From Betaproteobacteria bacterium (GTDB lineage Bacteria; Pseudomonadota; Gammaproteobacteria; Burkholderiales; Ga0077523): a stretch of DNA of 64,000 nucleotides. The notes below the pieces were generated by a model. It was given only the letters and a program-made list of their open reading frames with translations. It did not search any database and was not told the DNA's origin. A program made the position numbers and the translations under genes. Of this stretch, positions 27,299 through 36,546 are shown piece after piece. Within the stretch, counting starts at the first letter, position 1. Each line of letters starts with the position of its first letter. The DNA lies in assembly GCA_016125475.1 (NCBI GenBank), contig WGLR01000036.1:124001-188000 (forward strand). Direction: 5' to 3'.

Positions 27299-27894
27299 TT
27301 GCGCATCACCTTCTCGGCAGGCGTCAGGGCCTCGATGAAGGCCGGACGGCTGAAGAGACGTTCCGCATACTTCAGCAGCGGGGCTGCCTGCTTCGGGACC
27401 TGGATACCGTAGTACTCCAGCCGCCAGAGCAGCGGGGCGATGGCCACGTCGAGCATGGAATACTCGTCCCCGAGCATGTACTTCTGCTTCGCGAAGACGG
27501 GCGCGATCTGCGCGAGACTGTCGCGGACGACCTGCCGCGCACGATCGCCTTCCTTCTGCTTGCCCTTCTCGAGCGCTTCGATGTTGCAGAACAGCTCGTT
27601 CTCGAAGCGGAACAGGAACAGCCGCGCCCGCGCACGCATCACCGGATCCGCGGGCATGAGCTGCGGGTGCGGGAAGCGGTCGTCGATGTACTCGTTGATG
27701 ATGTTCGATTCGTAGAGGATGAGATCCCGCTCGACGAGCACCGGCGTGCGGTTGTAGGGATTCATCACCGCGAGGTCTTCGGGCTTGTTGAAGAGATCCA
27801 CGTCGTGGATCTGGAAATCCATGCCCTTCTCGTAGAGGACGATGCGGCAGCGCTGGCTGAAGGGGCAGGTGGTACCGGAATATAGAGTCATCAT
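27295..27894 (-). CDS. sspA: Stringent starvation protein A (GST fold, RNA polymerase associated)
   Basis: SspA has a glutathione-S-transferase fold but acts as an RNA polymerase-bound transcription regulator in stationary phase. The N-terminal thioredoxin-like part reads MTLYSGTTCPFSQRCRIVL, and the family segment NPYNRTPVLVERDLILYES is present. Two consecutive ATGs (27894 and 27891) are possible starts, giving 199 or 198 residues. The frame extends to 27954 but the extra residues are not typical. It lies 188 bases after petC and overlaps sspB. Confidence 0.94.
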   Translation of the reverse strand: MMTLYSGTTCPFSQRCRIVLYEKGMDFQIHDVDLFNKPEDLAVMNPYNRTPVLVERDLILYESNIINEYIDDRFPHPQLMPADPVMRARARLFLFRFENELFCNIEALEKGKQKEGDRARQVVRDSLAQIAPVFAKQKYMLGDEYSMLDVAIAPLLWRLEYYGIQVPKQAAPLLKYAERLFSRPAFIEALTPAEKVMRK

Positions 27895-28082
27895 CTTTTC
27901 AGGTCTCGTGAAGCCGGTCTCGAAGCCCGGGAAACACATCGGCTTCCGGGCCACCCCTTGTGCAGGTCTGTTACGGGGTGGTGGAAAGCCCGCGACACCG
28001 GGCCAGGACCGTCGCTACACCACAGTTGCGTCGAAGGAAGGGAGCGACCCGGAGGGCGCTCCCGCCGTGCCATGGACGCGAA

Positions 28083-28844
28083 TCAATGAACGTCCTTCCA
28101 GTATTCCTTCTTGAGTGCGTAGGCAAACACCAGCAACACACCGAGGAATAGCAGGGTCAGTATCCCGATCTGGACGCGCTTGGCCCGGGCCGGTTCGGCC
28201 TGGAAGACGAGATAGTTGACGAGGTCGGCCACGGCAGCGTCGTATTCCTTCGGCTCGAGCTTCCCCGGTTCTGCCAGTTTCAGCGTCGGACCTTCGTGCG
28301 CTGCAGCGTGTTCCCCGCCGTGTTCGCCTTCCTCGGCTTTCGCGGGCTCGAGCTCCTGCTGGCCCTGCAGTTCCCAGAGCACATGCGGCATGCCTACATT
28401 CGGGAAGACCACGTTGTTCCAGCCCGTGGGCCGCGAATCGTCCCGGTAGAACGTCCGGAGATACGTGTACAGCCAGTCGGCGCCTCGTGCGCGGGCGATC
28501 ACGGAAAGGTCGGGAGGCGCGGCACCGAACCACTGTTTCGCGTCCTTCGCATCCATGGCGACCGTCATGTGCTCGCCGACCTTGTCGGCCGTGAACATCA
28601 GGTTGTCCTTGATCTGCTGCTCCGAGATACCGATGTCCATGAGCCGGTTGTAGCGCATGAACTTCGCGGAATGGCAGGTCAGGCAGTAGTTCACGAACAG
28701 CTTCGCGCCCCGCTGGAGCGAAGCGATGTCGGTCTTGTTGATCGGTGCCTGGTCCAGGTGGACGTGCTCGCCCGCGGCGAAAGCGAAGGTCGGTACCAGT
28801 GCGACGACGGCCAGGAGTCTTCTCAGCGTTCTCATCGTTTTCAT
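28083..28844 (-). CDS. petC: Cytochrome c1 of the bc1 complex
   Basis: A 253-residue membrane-anchored c-type cytochrome that passes electrons from the Rieske protein to a soluble cytochrome c. A signal peptide ends near AFAAGEH. The heme motif CLTCH is near residue 54, and a methionine ligand candidate lies in VFPNVGMPHVL. A single C-terminal membrane helix precedes KKEYWKDVH. It follows petB by four bases in the petABC operon. Confidence 0.96.
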   Translation of the reverse strand: MKTMRTLRRLLAVVALVPTFAFAAGEHVHLDQAPINKTDIASLQRGAKLFVNYCLTCHSAKFMRYNRLMDIGISEQQIKDNLMFTADKVGEHMTVAMDAKDAKQWFGAAPPDLSVIARARGADWLYTYLRTFYRDDSRPTGWNNVVFPNVGMPHVLWELQGQQELEPAKAEEGEHGGEHAAAHEGPTLKLAEPGKLEPKEYDAAVADLVNYLVFQAEPARAKRVQIGILTLLFLGVLLVFAYALKKEYWKDVH

Positions 28845-28848
28845 TGTC

Positions 28849-30114
28849 TTATCCCGTCACTCGCTCGGGTTCGGGCTTTTCCCTGTCGCTGCTCGTGTAC
28901 CACGGCATGAGCAGGAAGAACAGGAAGTAGATGATCGTGAAGACCCTCGCGAGCAGTGTCGCGAGCTCGAGGTCCGAACTGCCGACCTTGCCGAGGAAGT
29001 CCGTCGGATTCACGCCGAGCCAGCCGAGGATGAAGAAGCTCACCACGAATGCGGCAATGGCCACCTTGAACTTCGGCCCCCTGTAGCGGATCGATTTCAC
29101 GCGACCCCGGTCGAGCCAGGGCAGTGCGAAGAAGATCAGCACCGCAGCCCCCATCACGATCACGCCCGGAAACTGCGAACTGAACATCGCCGGCACGGCG
29201 CGCAGCATCGCGTAATAGGGGGTGAAGTACCACACCGGCGCGATGTGCGGCGGCGTCTTCATCGGGTCGGCCGGGAAGAAGTTGTTGTCCTCGAGGAAGT
29301 AGCCGCCCATGTTCGGGATGAAGAACACGATGACCGTGAACACCATCAGGAAGACCACCACGCCGACGATGTCCTTCACGGTGTAGTAGGGATGGAACGG
29401 AATGCCGTCGAGGGGAATCCCCGTCTTGGGATCCTTCTTCTTCTTGATCTCGATGCCGTCCGGGTTGTTCGAGCCGACCTCGTGCAGCGCGACGATGTGC
29501 GCCGCGACCAGGCCAAGCAGCACCAGCGGGATCGCGATCACGTGGAATGCGAAGAAGCGATTCAGCGTCGCGTCGGAGACCACGTAGTCGCCACGGATCC
29601 AGATGGCGATGTCGGGCCCCACGAACGGGATCGCACCGAACAGGTTCACGATCACCTGCGCGCCCCAGTAGGACATCTGGCCCCACGGGAGCAGATAACC
29701 GAAGAAGGCCTCGGCCATCATGCAGAGGTAGATCAGCATCCCGAAGATCCACGTCAGTTCGCGCGGCTTGCGGAACGAGCCGTAGATCAGGCCGCGGAAC
29801 ATGTGCAGGTAGACCACCACGAAGAACATCGAGGCGCCCGTCGAGTGGATGTAGCGCACGAGCCAGCCCCAGGGGACGTCCCGCATGATGTACTCGACGG
29901 ATCCGAATGCCTGGTTGGCGTCCGGCTTGTAGTGCATGGTCAGGAAGATCCCAGAGAGGATCTGGATGACCAGCACCATCAGGGCAAGGGAGCCGAAGTA
30001 GTACCAGAAGTTGAAGTTCTTGGGCGCGTAGTACTCCGACAGGTGCGCCTTCCAGGTCGAGGTGAGCGGAAAGCGGTCGTCGATCCACTGCAGCAGGGCT
30101 GCTGTCTTGCTCAT
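28849..30114 (-). CDS. petB: Cytochrome b of the bc1 complex
   Basis: A 421-residue, roughly eight-helix membrane protein carrying the two b hemes and the quinone sites. The Qo-site region reads VPWGWLVRYIHSTGASMFF and the PEWY-equivalent appears as PVWYFTPYY, a variant common in proteobacteria. The helix with GYLLPWGQMSYWGAQV is conserved. It sits five bases after petA and four before petC. Confidence 0.96.
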   Translation of the reverse strand: MSKTAALLQWIDDRFPLTSTWKAHLSEYYAPKNFNFWYYFGSLALMVLVIQILSGIFLTMHYKPDANQAFGSVEYIMRDVPWGWLVRYIHSTGASMFFVVVYLHMFRGLIYGSFRKPRELTWIFGMLIYLCMMAEAFFGYLLPWGQMSYWGAQVIVNLFGAIPFVGPDIAIWIRGDYVVSDATLNRFFAFHVIAIPLVLLGLVAAHIVALHEVGSNNPDGIEIKKKKDPKTGIPLDGIPFHPYYTVKDIVGVVVFLMVFTVIVFFIPNMGGYFLEDNNFFPADPMKTPPHIAPVWYFTPYYAMLRAVPAMFSSQFPGVIVMGAAVLIFFALPWLDRGRVKSIRYRGPKFKVAIAAFVVSFFILGWLGVNPTDFLGKVGSSDLELATLLARVFTIIYFLFFLLMPWYTSSDREKPEPERVTG

Positions 30115-30119
30115 CGCGG

Positions 30120-30719
30120 CTACGCTCCTTTCTTGTCTTCACCGATCAGCAGCCGCGAGTCGGTGAGGTACATGTAGGGGGGGACGGTCAGATTGACGGG
30201 TGCCGGCATGCCCTTGAACACGCGGCCCGCGAGATCGAACTTCGAGCCGTGGCACGGACAGAGGAAGCCGCCGGGCCAGTCGTCGCCCAGGCCGCTATCC
30301 GGCCCGATCTTGAGCTTCTCGGACGGCGAGCAGCCCAGGTGCGAGCAGATGCCGACCATCACCATGACCTCGGGCTTGATCGAGCGCGTGGGATTCCTGG
30401 CGTAGTCCGGCTGCAGGGGCTGCTCGGAATCGGGGTCGGCGATCTTGTCCGTGTCCTTCGTGAGGGACTCGAGCATTTCCTTGGTGCGACGAAGGACCCA
30501 GACGGGCCGGCCGCGCCACTCGACGGTGATCAGCATGCCGGGTTCCAGCTTCGAAATGTCCACCTCGACTGGGGCGCCGGCTGCCTTGGCGCGCTGACTC
30601 GGAGACATGCTGACAAGAAATGGGGTTGCCACGAATGCGGCCCCGACGGCCCCGACGACGCTGGTCGCGGCGACCAGGAATCGTCTCTTCTTGCCGTCAG
30701 GTGCAGACATCTGCGCCAT
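30120..30719 (-). CDS. petA: Rieske iron-sulfur subunit of the bc1 complex
   Basis: A 199-residue protein with a twin-arginine-like anchor (KKRRFLVAATSVVG) that stays as the membrane helix. The [2Fe-2S] ligands are in CSHLGC and CPCHGSKFD. It accepts electrons from ubiquinol and gives them to cytochrome c1. First gene of petABC; its promoter should lie in 30720-30940, downstream of a terminator on the same strand. Confidence 0.96.
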   Translation of the reverse strand: MAQMSAPDGKKRRFLVAATSVVGAVGAAFVATPFLVSMSPSQRAKAAGAPVEVDISKLEPGMLITVEWRGRPVWVLRRTKEMLESLTKDTDKIADPDSEQPLQPDYARNPTRSIKPEVMVMVGICSHLGCSPSEKLKIGPDSGLGDDWPGGFLCPCHGSKFDLAGRVFKGMPAPVNLTVPPYMYLTDSRLLIGEDKKGA

Positions 30720-31169
30720 GATCGTTTACCTAGCGAAAAAGACTCGAAAGTATAGCGACTGATTTCCGGAATGTCTCGAAAACAGCATGTAAGGCTTTGA
30801 AAAACATGCAGATGTTGTCGATGGCATCCGGGCCCTGGAGGCGGCGGCACGAAGTTCGTCGCGGCGCCTGTTGCGCAGCACCATCCGGCGCGAAGGCGGC
30901 AGGGTGGCGCGAGGAGCTGCGCCAGAAGTCCGGCCGTGACCAAAAAAAAGCGCAGCGAATGCGCTGCGCCGGACTTGCTGCCTTAGGAGGAGATTGCAAT
31001 GTTGCACTGAGCGGACCGGTTTATCGGAGCTGCGTCAACGCCGGCGAGTCTCTCATATTGCGGTGCAAAACAAAAGGCGGCCGGTGCCGTCCGGCCCGCC
31101 CACGTGCGGGCAACGCAAGCCGCGGTGCCGTCATTACAATCGAGGTTTCAGCCGCTGCGGAAGACAGAC
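30720..31169. other. Intergenic region between petA and the OsmC-like gene
   Basis: 450 bases containing the petA promoter region, the minus-strand terminator at 30942-30969, and an inverted repeat tgcaatgttgca near 30995-31006. On the plus strand AGGAGGAG is followed by ATG-TTG-CAC-TGA, a striking ribosome binding site in front of a three-codon frame. The 200 bases above the terminator could encode a small RNA. Confidence 0.45.
30942..30969 (-). terminator. Rho-independent terminator on the minus strand with no obvious gene upstream
   Basis: On the minus strand an 8-bp stem, GCGCAGCG / CGCTGCGC, with a 4-base loop is followed directly by eight T. This is the clearest intrinsic terminator in the window. 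It lies upstream of petA, and no annotated minus-strand gene ends just before it. Confidence 0.8.
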
Positions 31170-31592
31170 ATGAAAGCGCGAGTCAAATGGGTCGAGGGAG
31201 TGACCTTCCTCGGAGAGACGGAAAGCAGCCATGCGATCGTGATGGATGGCGCCCCGGAGGGGGGCGGCAGGAATCTCGGTCCCCGGCCGATGGAGACCCT
31301 CCTCGTCGGCGCCGGAGGATGCACGGCCTACGACGTGGTCACGATTCTCCGCAGAGGGCGCCAGGACGTCGCGGATGTCGTGGTGGAGATGGACGCCGAA
31401 CGCGCGCCATCGGATCCGAAGGTGTTCACGCGCATCCACCTCCATTTCGTGATCAAGGGACGGGGCGTGCGAAACGACGCGGTGGCGCGGGCGATCGAGC
31501 TCTCCGCGACGAAGTACTGCTCGGCGTCGATCATGCTCGGACAGACCGCCGAGATCACGCACGACTTCGAGATCGTCGAACTGACTGCCTGA
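31170..31592 (+). CDS. OsmC/Ohr family protein (YhfA-like)
   Basis: A 140-residue OsmC-fold protein. The family layout is visible: an N-terminal strand region (MKARVKWVEGVTF), the helix GPRPMETLLVGAGGCTAYDVV carrying the first conserved Cys, and a second Cys in ATKYCSASIML. The closest group is YhfA-like OsmC proteins and not the peroxidase Ohr; function is not established. The start at 31170 gives the standard N-terminus. It converges with coq7, leaving five bases between stop codons. Confidence 0.88.
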   Translation: MKARVKWVEGVTFLGETESSHAIVMDGAPEGGGRNLGPRPMETLLVGAGGCTAYDVVTILRRGRQDVADVVVEMDAERAPSDPKVFTRIHLHFVIKGRGVRNDAVARAIELSATKYCSASIMLGQTAEITHDFEIVELTA

Positions 31593-31597
31593 TCCGT

Positions 31598-32260
31598 TCA
31601 GACGTAGTAGGTCGACCGGGTCATGATTCTGGACGCGAGCTTCATCGCCGCCCGGAGCGGGGCCGGCAGTTCGGCGCCGCCGTGTTCGGTCGCGGTGCGC
31701 GCGTGTCGGGCCTCGTCCTCGCGCATTTCCGTCACGATCGTGCGACTCTTCGCGTCCTCGGCCGGCAGGCGTGACAGGTGGTCCTCGAGATGGCCCTCGA
31801 CCTGGCGCTCGGTTTCGGCCAGGAAGCCGAGATTCCAGCGATCGCCGGCCAGCCCCGAGACCGCTCCGAGGAGGAACGATCCCGCAAAGAATGCGGGATT
31901 CAGCACGCTCTTCGAGCCGCCGAGTTCCGCGATCCGCTGCTCCGTCCAGGCGAGGTGATCCGTCTCCTCCCGGGCGGCGTCCTCGAGTATGGCGCGGACG
32001 TCGGCGTCGCGGGCAGTGAGGGCCTGCCCCTGGTAAAGGGCCTGCGCACACACTTCACCGGTGTGGTTGACGCGCATCAGCGCTGCCGACAGTCGCCGCT
32101 GCGAGTCGCTCAGTTCGGGGTCCGCCACCGCGGCGTCCGGGTGCGCGCGTGTCGAGTGAGCGGGTGCGGCGATCGTCCGGATGCCGCTGTCGAAGGCGAC
32201 GATCAGCCGGTCCACGAGGGTGAGGGAGGCAGTGCGGCCGTTCGGGCGGGGACGCGTCAT
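31598..32260 (-). CDS. coq7: Ubiquinone biosynthesis hydroxylase Coq7 (DMQ hydroxylase)
   Basis: Coq7 carries out the last hydroxylation of ubiquinone synthesis with a diiron centre. In the 220-residue protein the iron-ligand glutamates and histidines occur in [36 protein letters not shown] and REDEARHA. The start at 32260 overlaps the tusA stop by four bases (ATGA), so the frame to 32509 is only an out-of-frame reading of tusA. Presence implies aerobic ubiquinone synthesis, in keeping with the bc1 genes nearby. Confidence 0.94.
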   Translation of the reverse strand: MTRPRPNGRTASLTLVDRLIVAFDSGIRTIAAPAHSTRAHPDAAVADPELSDSQRRLSAALMRVNHTGEVCAQALYQGQALTARDADVRAILEDAAREETDHLAWTEQRIAELGGSKSVLNPAFFAGSFLLGAVSGLAGDRWNLGFLAETERQVEGHLEDHLSRLPAEDAKSRTIVTEMREDEARHARTATEHGGAELPAPLRAAMKLASRIMTRSTYYV

Positions 32261-32499
32261 TTCTTGCGGAGCAGGAACAGGAACTCCCCCGACGCTTCCG
32301 ACATGTCGACCAGCGCGTTGCCGGTCTGCTTCGAGAACGCCTGGAAATCCCGGACGGAACCCGGGTCGGTGGCCATCACCTTCAGGATCTGGCCCGACGT
32401 CATGCCGTTGAGGGCCTTCTTGGTACGCAGGATCGGCAGCGGGCAGTTGAGACCCCTCGCGTCGAGTTCGAAATCGTGTCGTACCTGTTCTTCGCTCAT
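32257..32499 (-). CDS. tusA: Sulfur carrier protein TusA
   Basis: An 80-residue TusA/SirA-fold protein that carries a persulfide on the cysteine in the conserved GLNCPLP motif (C19). It serves sulfur trafficking for tRNA thiolation, molybdenum cofactor synthesis and sulfur oxidation. The start at 32499 is fixed by a GGAGG site and family length. It sits between the kinase gene (26-base gap) and coq7 (4-base overlap). The soxXYZA cluster is 4 kb away. Confidence 0.93.
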   Translation of the reverse strand: MSEEQVRHDFELDARGLNCPLPILRTKKALNGMTSGQILKVMATDPGSVRDFQAFSKQTGNALVDMSEASGEFLFLLRKK

Positions 32500-32525
32500 G
32501 TTCCTCCACTTCGCCCTGCCTGAAT

Positions 32526-33827
32526 TCAGCCCGGCTGAACGGCCACGTTGCGTTCCATCAGAAGTTGCGAGACCCGGATGTTGGCATCCTCGAGACGGCT
32601 CACCAGCAGCTCGAGAAACGCGGCGTTGAACCGGTTGCGGCACGATTCCGTCGACTGCGACAGGGCTTCGTCGGCGATCTCGATCAGCGTGATGTCCGAG
32701 ACGGCCGTGACGGTCGCCGAGCGCTGAAAGTCCCGGGTGCCAAGATAACTCATTTCACCGAAACATTCTCCCGCGCCCAGCCCCGTGAGTAAACGCCCTT
32801 TCTTGGTGATCTGGACGCGTCCCGATGCCAGGATGAAGAACGACCGTCCCGGCTCGCCTTCCCGGATGACGTCCGTGCCCGGCCCCAGCCGGGACCAGGT
32901 CGAGATGCGGACGACCTGCCACAGTTCGACGTCGCTGAAGCCCCTGAAGAAGGACAGGCAGCGCAGCGTGTTGAATTTCTCGGTTTCCGGCACCCGCTCG
33001 CTGGCCGACTGGATGTCGCTGAAGACGGACGCCAGCGCAGAGGAGAATTCGCTCCACGTCTGGTAGCGTCGCTCGAGGTTCTTCTGGAGCGCCTTCTTGA
33101 CGATCATGTCCACCGCTGGCGGGATCTCCGGCCGGTGCAGGGAGGGCGGCGCCGGGTCGACGTTGATGATCTGGTAGACCATGCTGAAGTTGTTGGTCGC
33201 CTTGAACGGCAGGCGCCCCGTCAGCATCTGGTACATGACCACGCCGAGCGAAAAGATGTCCGTCTGGTGATTGAGCTGCTGGTCCCGGACCTGTTCCGGG
33301 GACATGTACGCGGGCGACCCCACGCCCGTCACCTGCGTGGTTTCCGACCCCAGCGACAGCGCTGCGCCGAAGTCGGTGATCTTGATCTCGCCGTCGCTCG
33401 CCAGGAGGATGTTGGCCGGCTTGATGTCGCGGTGGATTATTCCGAGCCGGTGCGCGTAATCGAGCGCCTTGCTGCACTTGAACACGAGCTCGATGATCCG
33501 GGAGACCGGAAGGAGGTTGTCGATGCGGCAGAAGTCCTCGAGCGTCGTGCCTTCGACGTACTCCATGACGATGTAGCTGCCGTCCTCGTCGGCCATGGCG
33601 TCGTAGATGGCTGCGATGTGCGGATGCTGGAGGCGACCCGCTAGCGACGCTTCCGTCAGGAAGAGCTTCTGGAAGCGTCTGCCGTGTTCCTTGTCCCCGA
33701 GCGCCTCCTGACGCACGAGCTTGATCGCCACCTGCCGGCCCGCGAAGCTGTCGGTCGCCAGGTAGACCTCGCTCGTCGCGCCTCGGCCGAGTTCACGAAC
33801 GACTTCGTACTTTCCGATTCGATCCAT
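32526..33827 (-). CDS. Ser/Thr protein kinase with C-terminal cyclic-nucleotide-binding domain
   Basis: The N-terminal 270 residues form a Hanks-type kinase: [12 protein letters not shown]-loop near residue 14, VAIKLV lysine, catalytic [13 protein letters not shown] at about 130-142, DFGAAL and SPAYMSPEQ. Residues about 300-425 form a cNMP-binding domain ([41 protein letters not shown]). No membrane segment is seen, so it should be cytoplasmic and possibly switched by cAMP or cGMP. A predicted nucleotide cyclase and an MBL hydrolase are encoded in this window. It heads a unit with tusA and coq7. Confidence 0.92.
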   Translation of the reverse strand: MDRIGKYEVVRELGRGATSEVYLATDSFAGRQVAIKLVRQEALGDKEHGRRFQKLFLTEASLAGRLQHPHIAAIYDAMADEDGSYIVMEYVEGTTLEDFCRIDNLLPVSRIIELVFKCSKALDYAHRLGIIHRDIKPANILLASDGEIKITDFGAALSLGSETTQVTGVGSPAYMSPEQVRDQQLNHQTDIFSLGVVMYQMLTGRLPFKATNNFSMVYQIINVDPAPPSLHRPEIPPAVDMIVKKALQKNLERRYQTWSEFSSALASVFSDIQSASERVPETEKFNTLRCLSFFRGFSDVELWQVVRISTWSRLGPGTDVIREGEPGRSFFILASGRVQITKKGRLLTGLGAGECFGEMSYLGTRDFQRSATVTAVSDITLIEIADEALSQSTESCRNRFNAAFLELLVSRLEDANIRVSQLLMERNVAVQPG

Positions 33828-34145
33828 GGCGGGAAGGTTGACGTTTCTTGTCCGGGAACGGAAGGGGGCAGGGACTTCCGTCCGCTCACGACCTCCGGAT
33901 CGGGCGGTGCTGGAGACGCTGCCCGGCCGCTACGCGGCGGCCGGTCGGGTGTCGCCCCGGCCCTGCCGTGCGCGGGGCGTCTGTCCTGAGCCTCATGCGC
34001 AATCGCCCGGAACGAGATCGTCGCGTGCGGCGACGTGATGGCTTCTGCCGTCGTGCACGACTCCGGCGCCTGTCCTGTCGAGTATCGGCATTCTAGCCAG
34101 AAACTCGAGCCGTCCCCGCTCCGGCAGAGGCTGGCGCCCACCCGG
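33828..34145. other. Intergenic region upstream of the CNB kinase gene
   Basis: 318 bases without a supported gene. It holds one 8-bp inverted repeat, ccggccgc / gcggccgg, at 33923-33944, which could be a weak terminator for the protease gene or part of the kinase leader. Confidence 0.4.
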
Positions 34146-35570
34146 TCAGCGTCGGGCTGCGGTGAGGGCGCGCAACTGCCGCATGCGGGCCTCGACGCTC
34201 GACACGTCGTAGAACGTACCGTCGCGCGCCCGCAGTGCAAGCTGCAGCTGTTCGAGTGCCTGCCCGATGTCACCGGAGGCCACGTAGGCTTCGGCGAGCG
34301 ACCGGTGCTTCAGCATCGTCTTGCCGAGGGAGGCATAGGCGCGTGCCTGGATCTCGTAGAGCCGGCCGTCGTCCGGGTCGTCCCGCATCCTGTCGTCGAG
34401 CACCGCATTCGCGCGTTCCGCATGTCCGGTGTCGATCAGCAGTCCCGCGTAGTCGTAGATGAGTGCGCGCGTGTTCGGGAAGTCCGCGAGCGCCTTCGCG
34501 TAGGTCGCGAGCGCCTGCTCCCTGTGGCCGAGTGCCACGTCACAGCGTGCCTCGAGTCCGGCGATCATCGGGTGCGCCGGGGCGATCTTCATGAGTTTCG
34601 CGAGTTCGCCCGGAAGACGGTCGAGCATCTCGGCCCGCCGCAGCGCCTCCACGAGGCCGTAGCGCGCGACCACTTCGTTCGTGTACTTGTGCTCCTTCAG
34701 GACGTCGTCGTAGAAGGCCACCGCGTCACGCGGGTCCTTCTGCATGGCACGAAGCTTCGCGCGCACGAGCTGGAACTCGAGAGAATCCGGGATCTGGCGG
34801 TAGGGCAGGTCGAACGTGCGGTTCTGAATGTCCGCGATGCGCTCGTAGGTGATCGGGTGCGTGCGCAGGTAGCTGGGCGCGCTGCTTTCCATCACGCTCG
34901 TGGCCTTCTGGAGACGCTCCAGGAATTCGGGCATCGCGTGGGGATCGAAGTTCGCGCGCTCCATGATCTCCAGGCCGATGCGGTCTGCCTCGCGCTCGTT
35001 GTCCCGCGTGAAGGCGAGCTGATCGGACAGCGCCTGGGCCTGCGTGGCGGCGATCGCACCGGCGGCCGCCTGGGGATTGGAGCGTGCGGCGAGGATCGCG
35101 AGGGCGATGGCTGCCATCGACGCGATTCCCTGACGCTGCTGGGCGGCGATGAGCCGGGCGATGTGCTTCTGCGTGACGTGCGCGATCTCATGGGAGAGCA
35201 CGGCGGCCAGTTCGGACTCGCTCTGCGTCGTCAGCACGAGGCCGGAGTGCACGCCGATGAACCCACCTGGCAGCGCGAAGGCGTTCACGGTGCTGTCCAT
35301 CAGTGCGAAGAAGCGGAACGGCTGCCGTGCGTTGGGGCTCACCGCGACGAGGCGGTAGCCGATCCGATTCAGATAGTCGGTGATCTCGGGATCGCTGATG
35401 TAGCTCGGCAGCGACTGGATCTGCCGCATGATGCTGAACCCGAGCGCGCGCTCCTGCGCGGGCGAGAGGGTCGCCTGCGATGCGTCGCCGAGTTCCGGCA
35501 AGGAGTCCGCCTGCGCGCCCGTGAGCACGCCGGCAAGCAGGCAGGAGAAGAGGAAGAGAATCGCTCGCAT
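34146..35570 (-). CDS. bepA: M48 metalloprotease with TPR domain, BepA-like
   Basis: A 474-residue periplasmic protein starting at 35570 with a signal peptide (MRAILFLFSCLLAGVLTGAQA). The zinc motif HEIAH lies in AAVLSHEIAHVTQKH near residue 130, followed by the EREADRIGL segment with the third ligand. The C-terminal half is TPR-like helices. BepA helps assemble or degrade outer-membrane proteins such as LptD. The frame is open beyond 35570 (an ATG at 35597 gives nine extra residues), but the signal favours 35570. Divergent from moaC. Confidence 0.9.
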   Translation of the reverse strand: MRAILFLFSCLLAGVLTGAQADSLPELGDASQATLSPAQERALGFSIMRQIQSLPSYISDPEITDYLNRIGYRLVAVSPNARQPFRFFALMDSTVNAFALPGGFIGVHSGLVLTTQSESELAAVLSHEIAHVTQKHIARLIAAQQRQGIASMAAIALAILAARSNPQAAAGAIAATQAQALSDQLAFTRDNEREADRIGLEIMERANFDPHAMPEFLERLQKATSVMESSAPSYLRTHPITYERIADIQNRTFDLPYRQIPDSLEFQLVRAKLRAMQKDPRDAVAFYDDVLKEHKYTNEVVARYGLVEALRRAEMLDRLPGELAKLMKIAPAHPMIAGLEARCDVALGHREQALATYAKALADFPNTRALIYDYAGLLIDTGHAERANAVLDDRMRDDPDDGRLYEIQARAYASLGKTMLKHRSLAEAYVASGDIGQALEQLQLALRARDGTFYDVSSVEARMRQLRALTAARR

Positions 35571-35627
35571 GTGGATGCTATGATAGCTGCGAGCCATCGA
35601 TAGTTCTTTCCCGTCCTTGCTTTGCCA

Positions 35628-36137
35628 GTGAACGAACTCACGCATTTCGACGCCGCCGGCCAGGCGCACATGGTCGATGTCGGCGAGAAGGCCGTCACGC
35701 ACCGGGTGGCGGTTGCGCGCGGCCGCATCCGCATGCGGCCGGAGACGTTTGCCCGCATCCAGGCAGGTACGGCCCACAAGGGCGACGTGATCGGGGTGGC
35801 GCGCATCGCGGCCATTCAGGGGGCGAAGCGCACGTCGGACCTCATTCCTCTGTGTCACCCCGTCGGACTGACGCGCGTGGCCGTCGACTTCGAGATGAAG
35901 GAGGCCGAATCCGCCGTGGACTGCATCGCCACGGCGGAATGTCTCGCACGGACCGGTGTGGAGATGGAAGCACTCACCGCAGCGACCGTGGGCCTGCTCA
36001 CGATCTACGACATGTGCAAGGCGATCGATCGCGGCATGGTCATCGAGTCCGTCCGGCTCCTCGAGAAAAAGGGTGGCAAGTCAGGGCATTGGGTCGCCCC
36101 GGAACTTCAGGCGGGCGCCACCGTCAACAACGGCTGA
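35628..36137 (+). CDS. moaC: Cyclic pyranopterin monophosphate synthase
   Basis: MoaC performs the second step of molybdenum cofactor synthesis. The 169-residue product has [11 protein letters not shown] and the signature [20 protein letters not shown] with [11 protein letters not shown] chose GTG at 35628, giving (M)[17 protein letters not shown], the usual family start; a TTG at 35622 is also open. No strong ribosome binding site is visible. It precedes the sox genes by about 70 bases. Confidence 0.95.
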   Translation: MNELTHFDAAGQAHMVDVGEKAVTHRVAVARGRIRMRPETFARIQAGTAHKGDVIGVARIAAIQGAKRTSDLIPLCHPVGLTRVAVDFEMKEAESAVDCIATAECLARTGVEMEALTAATVGLLTIYDMCKAIDRGMVIESVRLLEKKGGKSGHWVAPELQAGATVNNG

Positions 36138-36204
36138 TCCGCGGCCGTTGAGGGACGAGGGCCGAGAAGTCGAGGCCATGAAGGCCGGTCACTCCGGGGA
36201 AGAG

Positions 36205-36546
36205 ATGAAATTCTTGCTGGTGGCATTCCTGTGGACCTGCTGGGCGCTCCCGCTTGCCCGGGCCGACGACGTCGCGGCGGGCCGGGCGATCGCCCAGGAC
36301 CAGTACAAGGGCAACTGTCTGGCCTGTCACCGGATGCCCGGGGATCCTTCGGCCGTCACGCTCGCGAACCTGGGGCCGGTCCTGAAGGACATTCGTTCAC
36401 GCTACCCCGACCGGGCGGAACTCCGGCGCCGGGTCTGGGACGCCTCCACCTTCAATCCGGACACGATCATGCCGCCCTACGGGCGACACAGGATTCTCAC
36501 CGAGCAGGAGATCGACGCGGTCGTCGACTACATACGAGGGCTTTGA
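36205..36546 (+). CDS. soxX: Monoheme c-type cytochrome SoxX
   Basis: SoxX is the small subunit of the SoxAX cytochrome, which couples thiosulfate to the SoxYZ carrier in the periplasm. The 113-residue precursor has a signal peptide ending near PLARADD, the heme motif CLACH near residue 37, and a methionine ligand candidate in TIMPPYG. The C-terminal LTEQEIDAVVDYIRGL helix is typical. The start at 36205 follows GGGGAAGAG; a longer start at 36178 is possible. The soxY GTG begins directly after its stop. Confidence 0.93.
   Translation: MKFLLVAFLWTCWALPLARADDVAAGRAIAQDQYKGNCLACHRMPGDPSAVTLANLGPVLKDIRSRYPDRAELRRRVWDASTFNPDTIMPPYGRHRILTEQEIDAVVDYIRGL

Noticed and set aside
31001-31020. Three-codon frame ATG-TTG-CAC-TGA behind a strong AGGAGGAG site as a real micro-gene
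   Set aside because: Too short to support as a gene; kept only as an observation in the intergenic description.
33923-33944. Hairpin as a strong terminator for the BepA-like gene
   Set aside because: It is about 200 bases past the stop codon and has no T-run.
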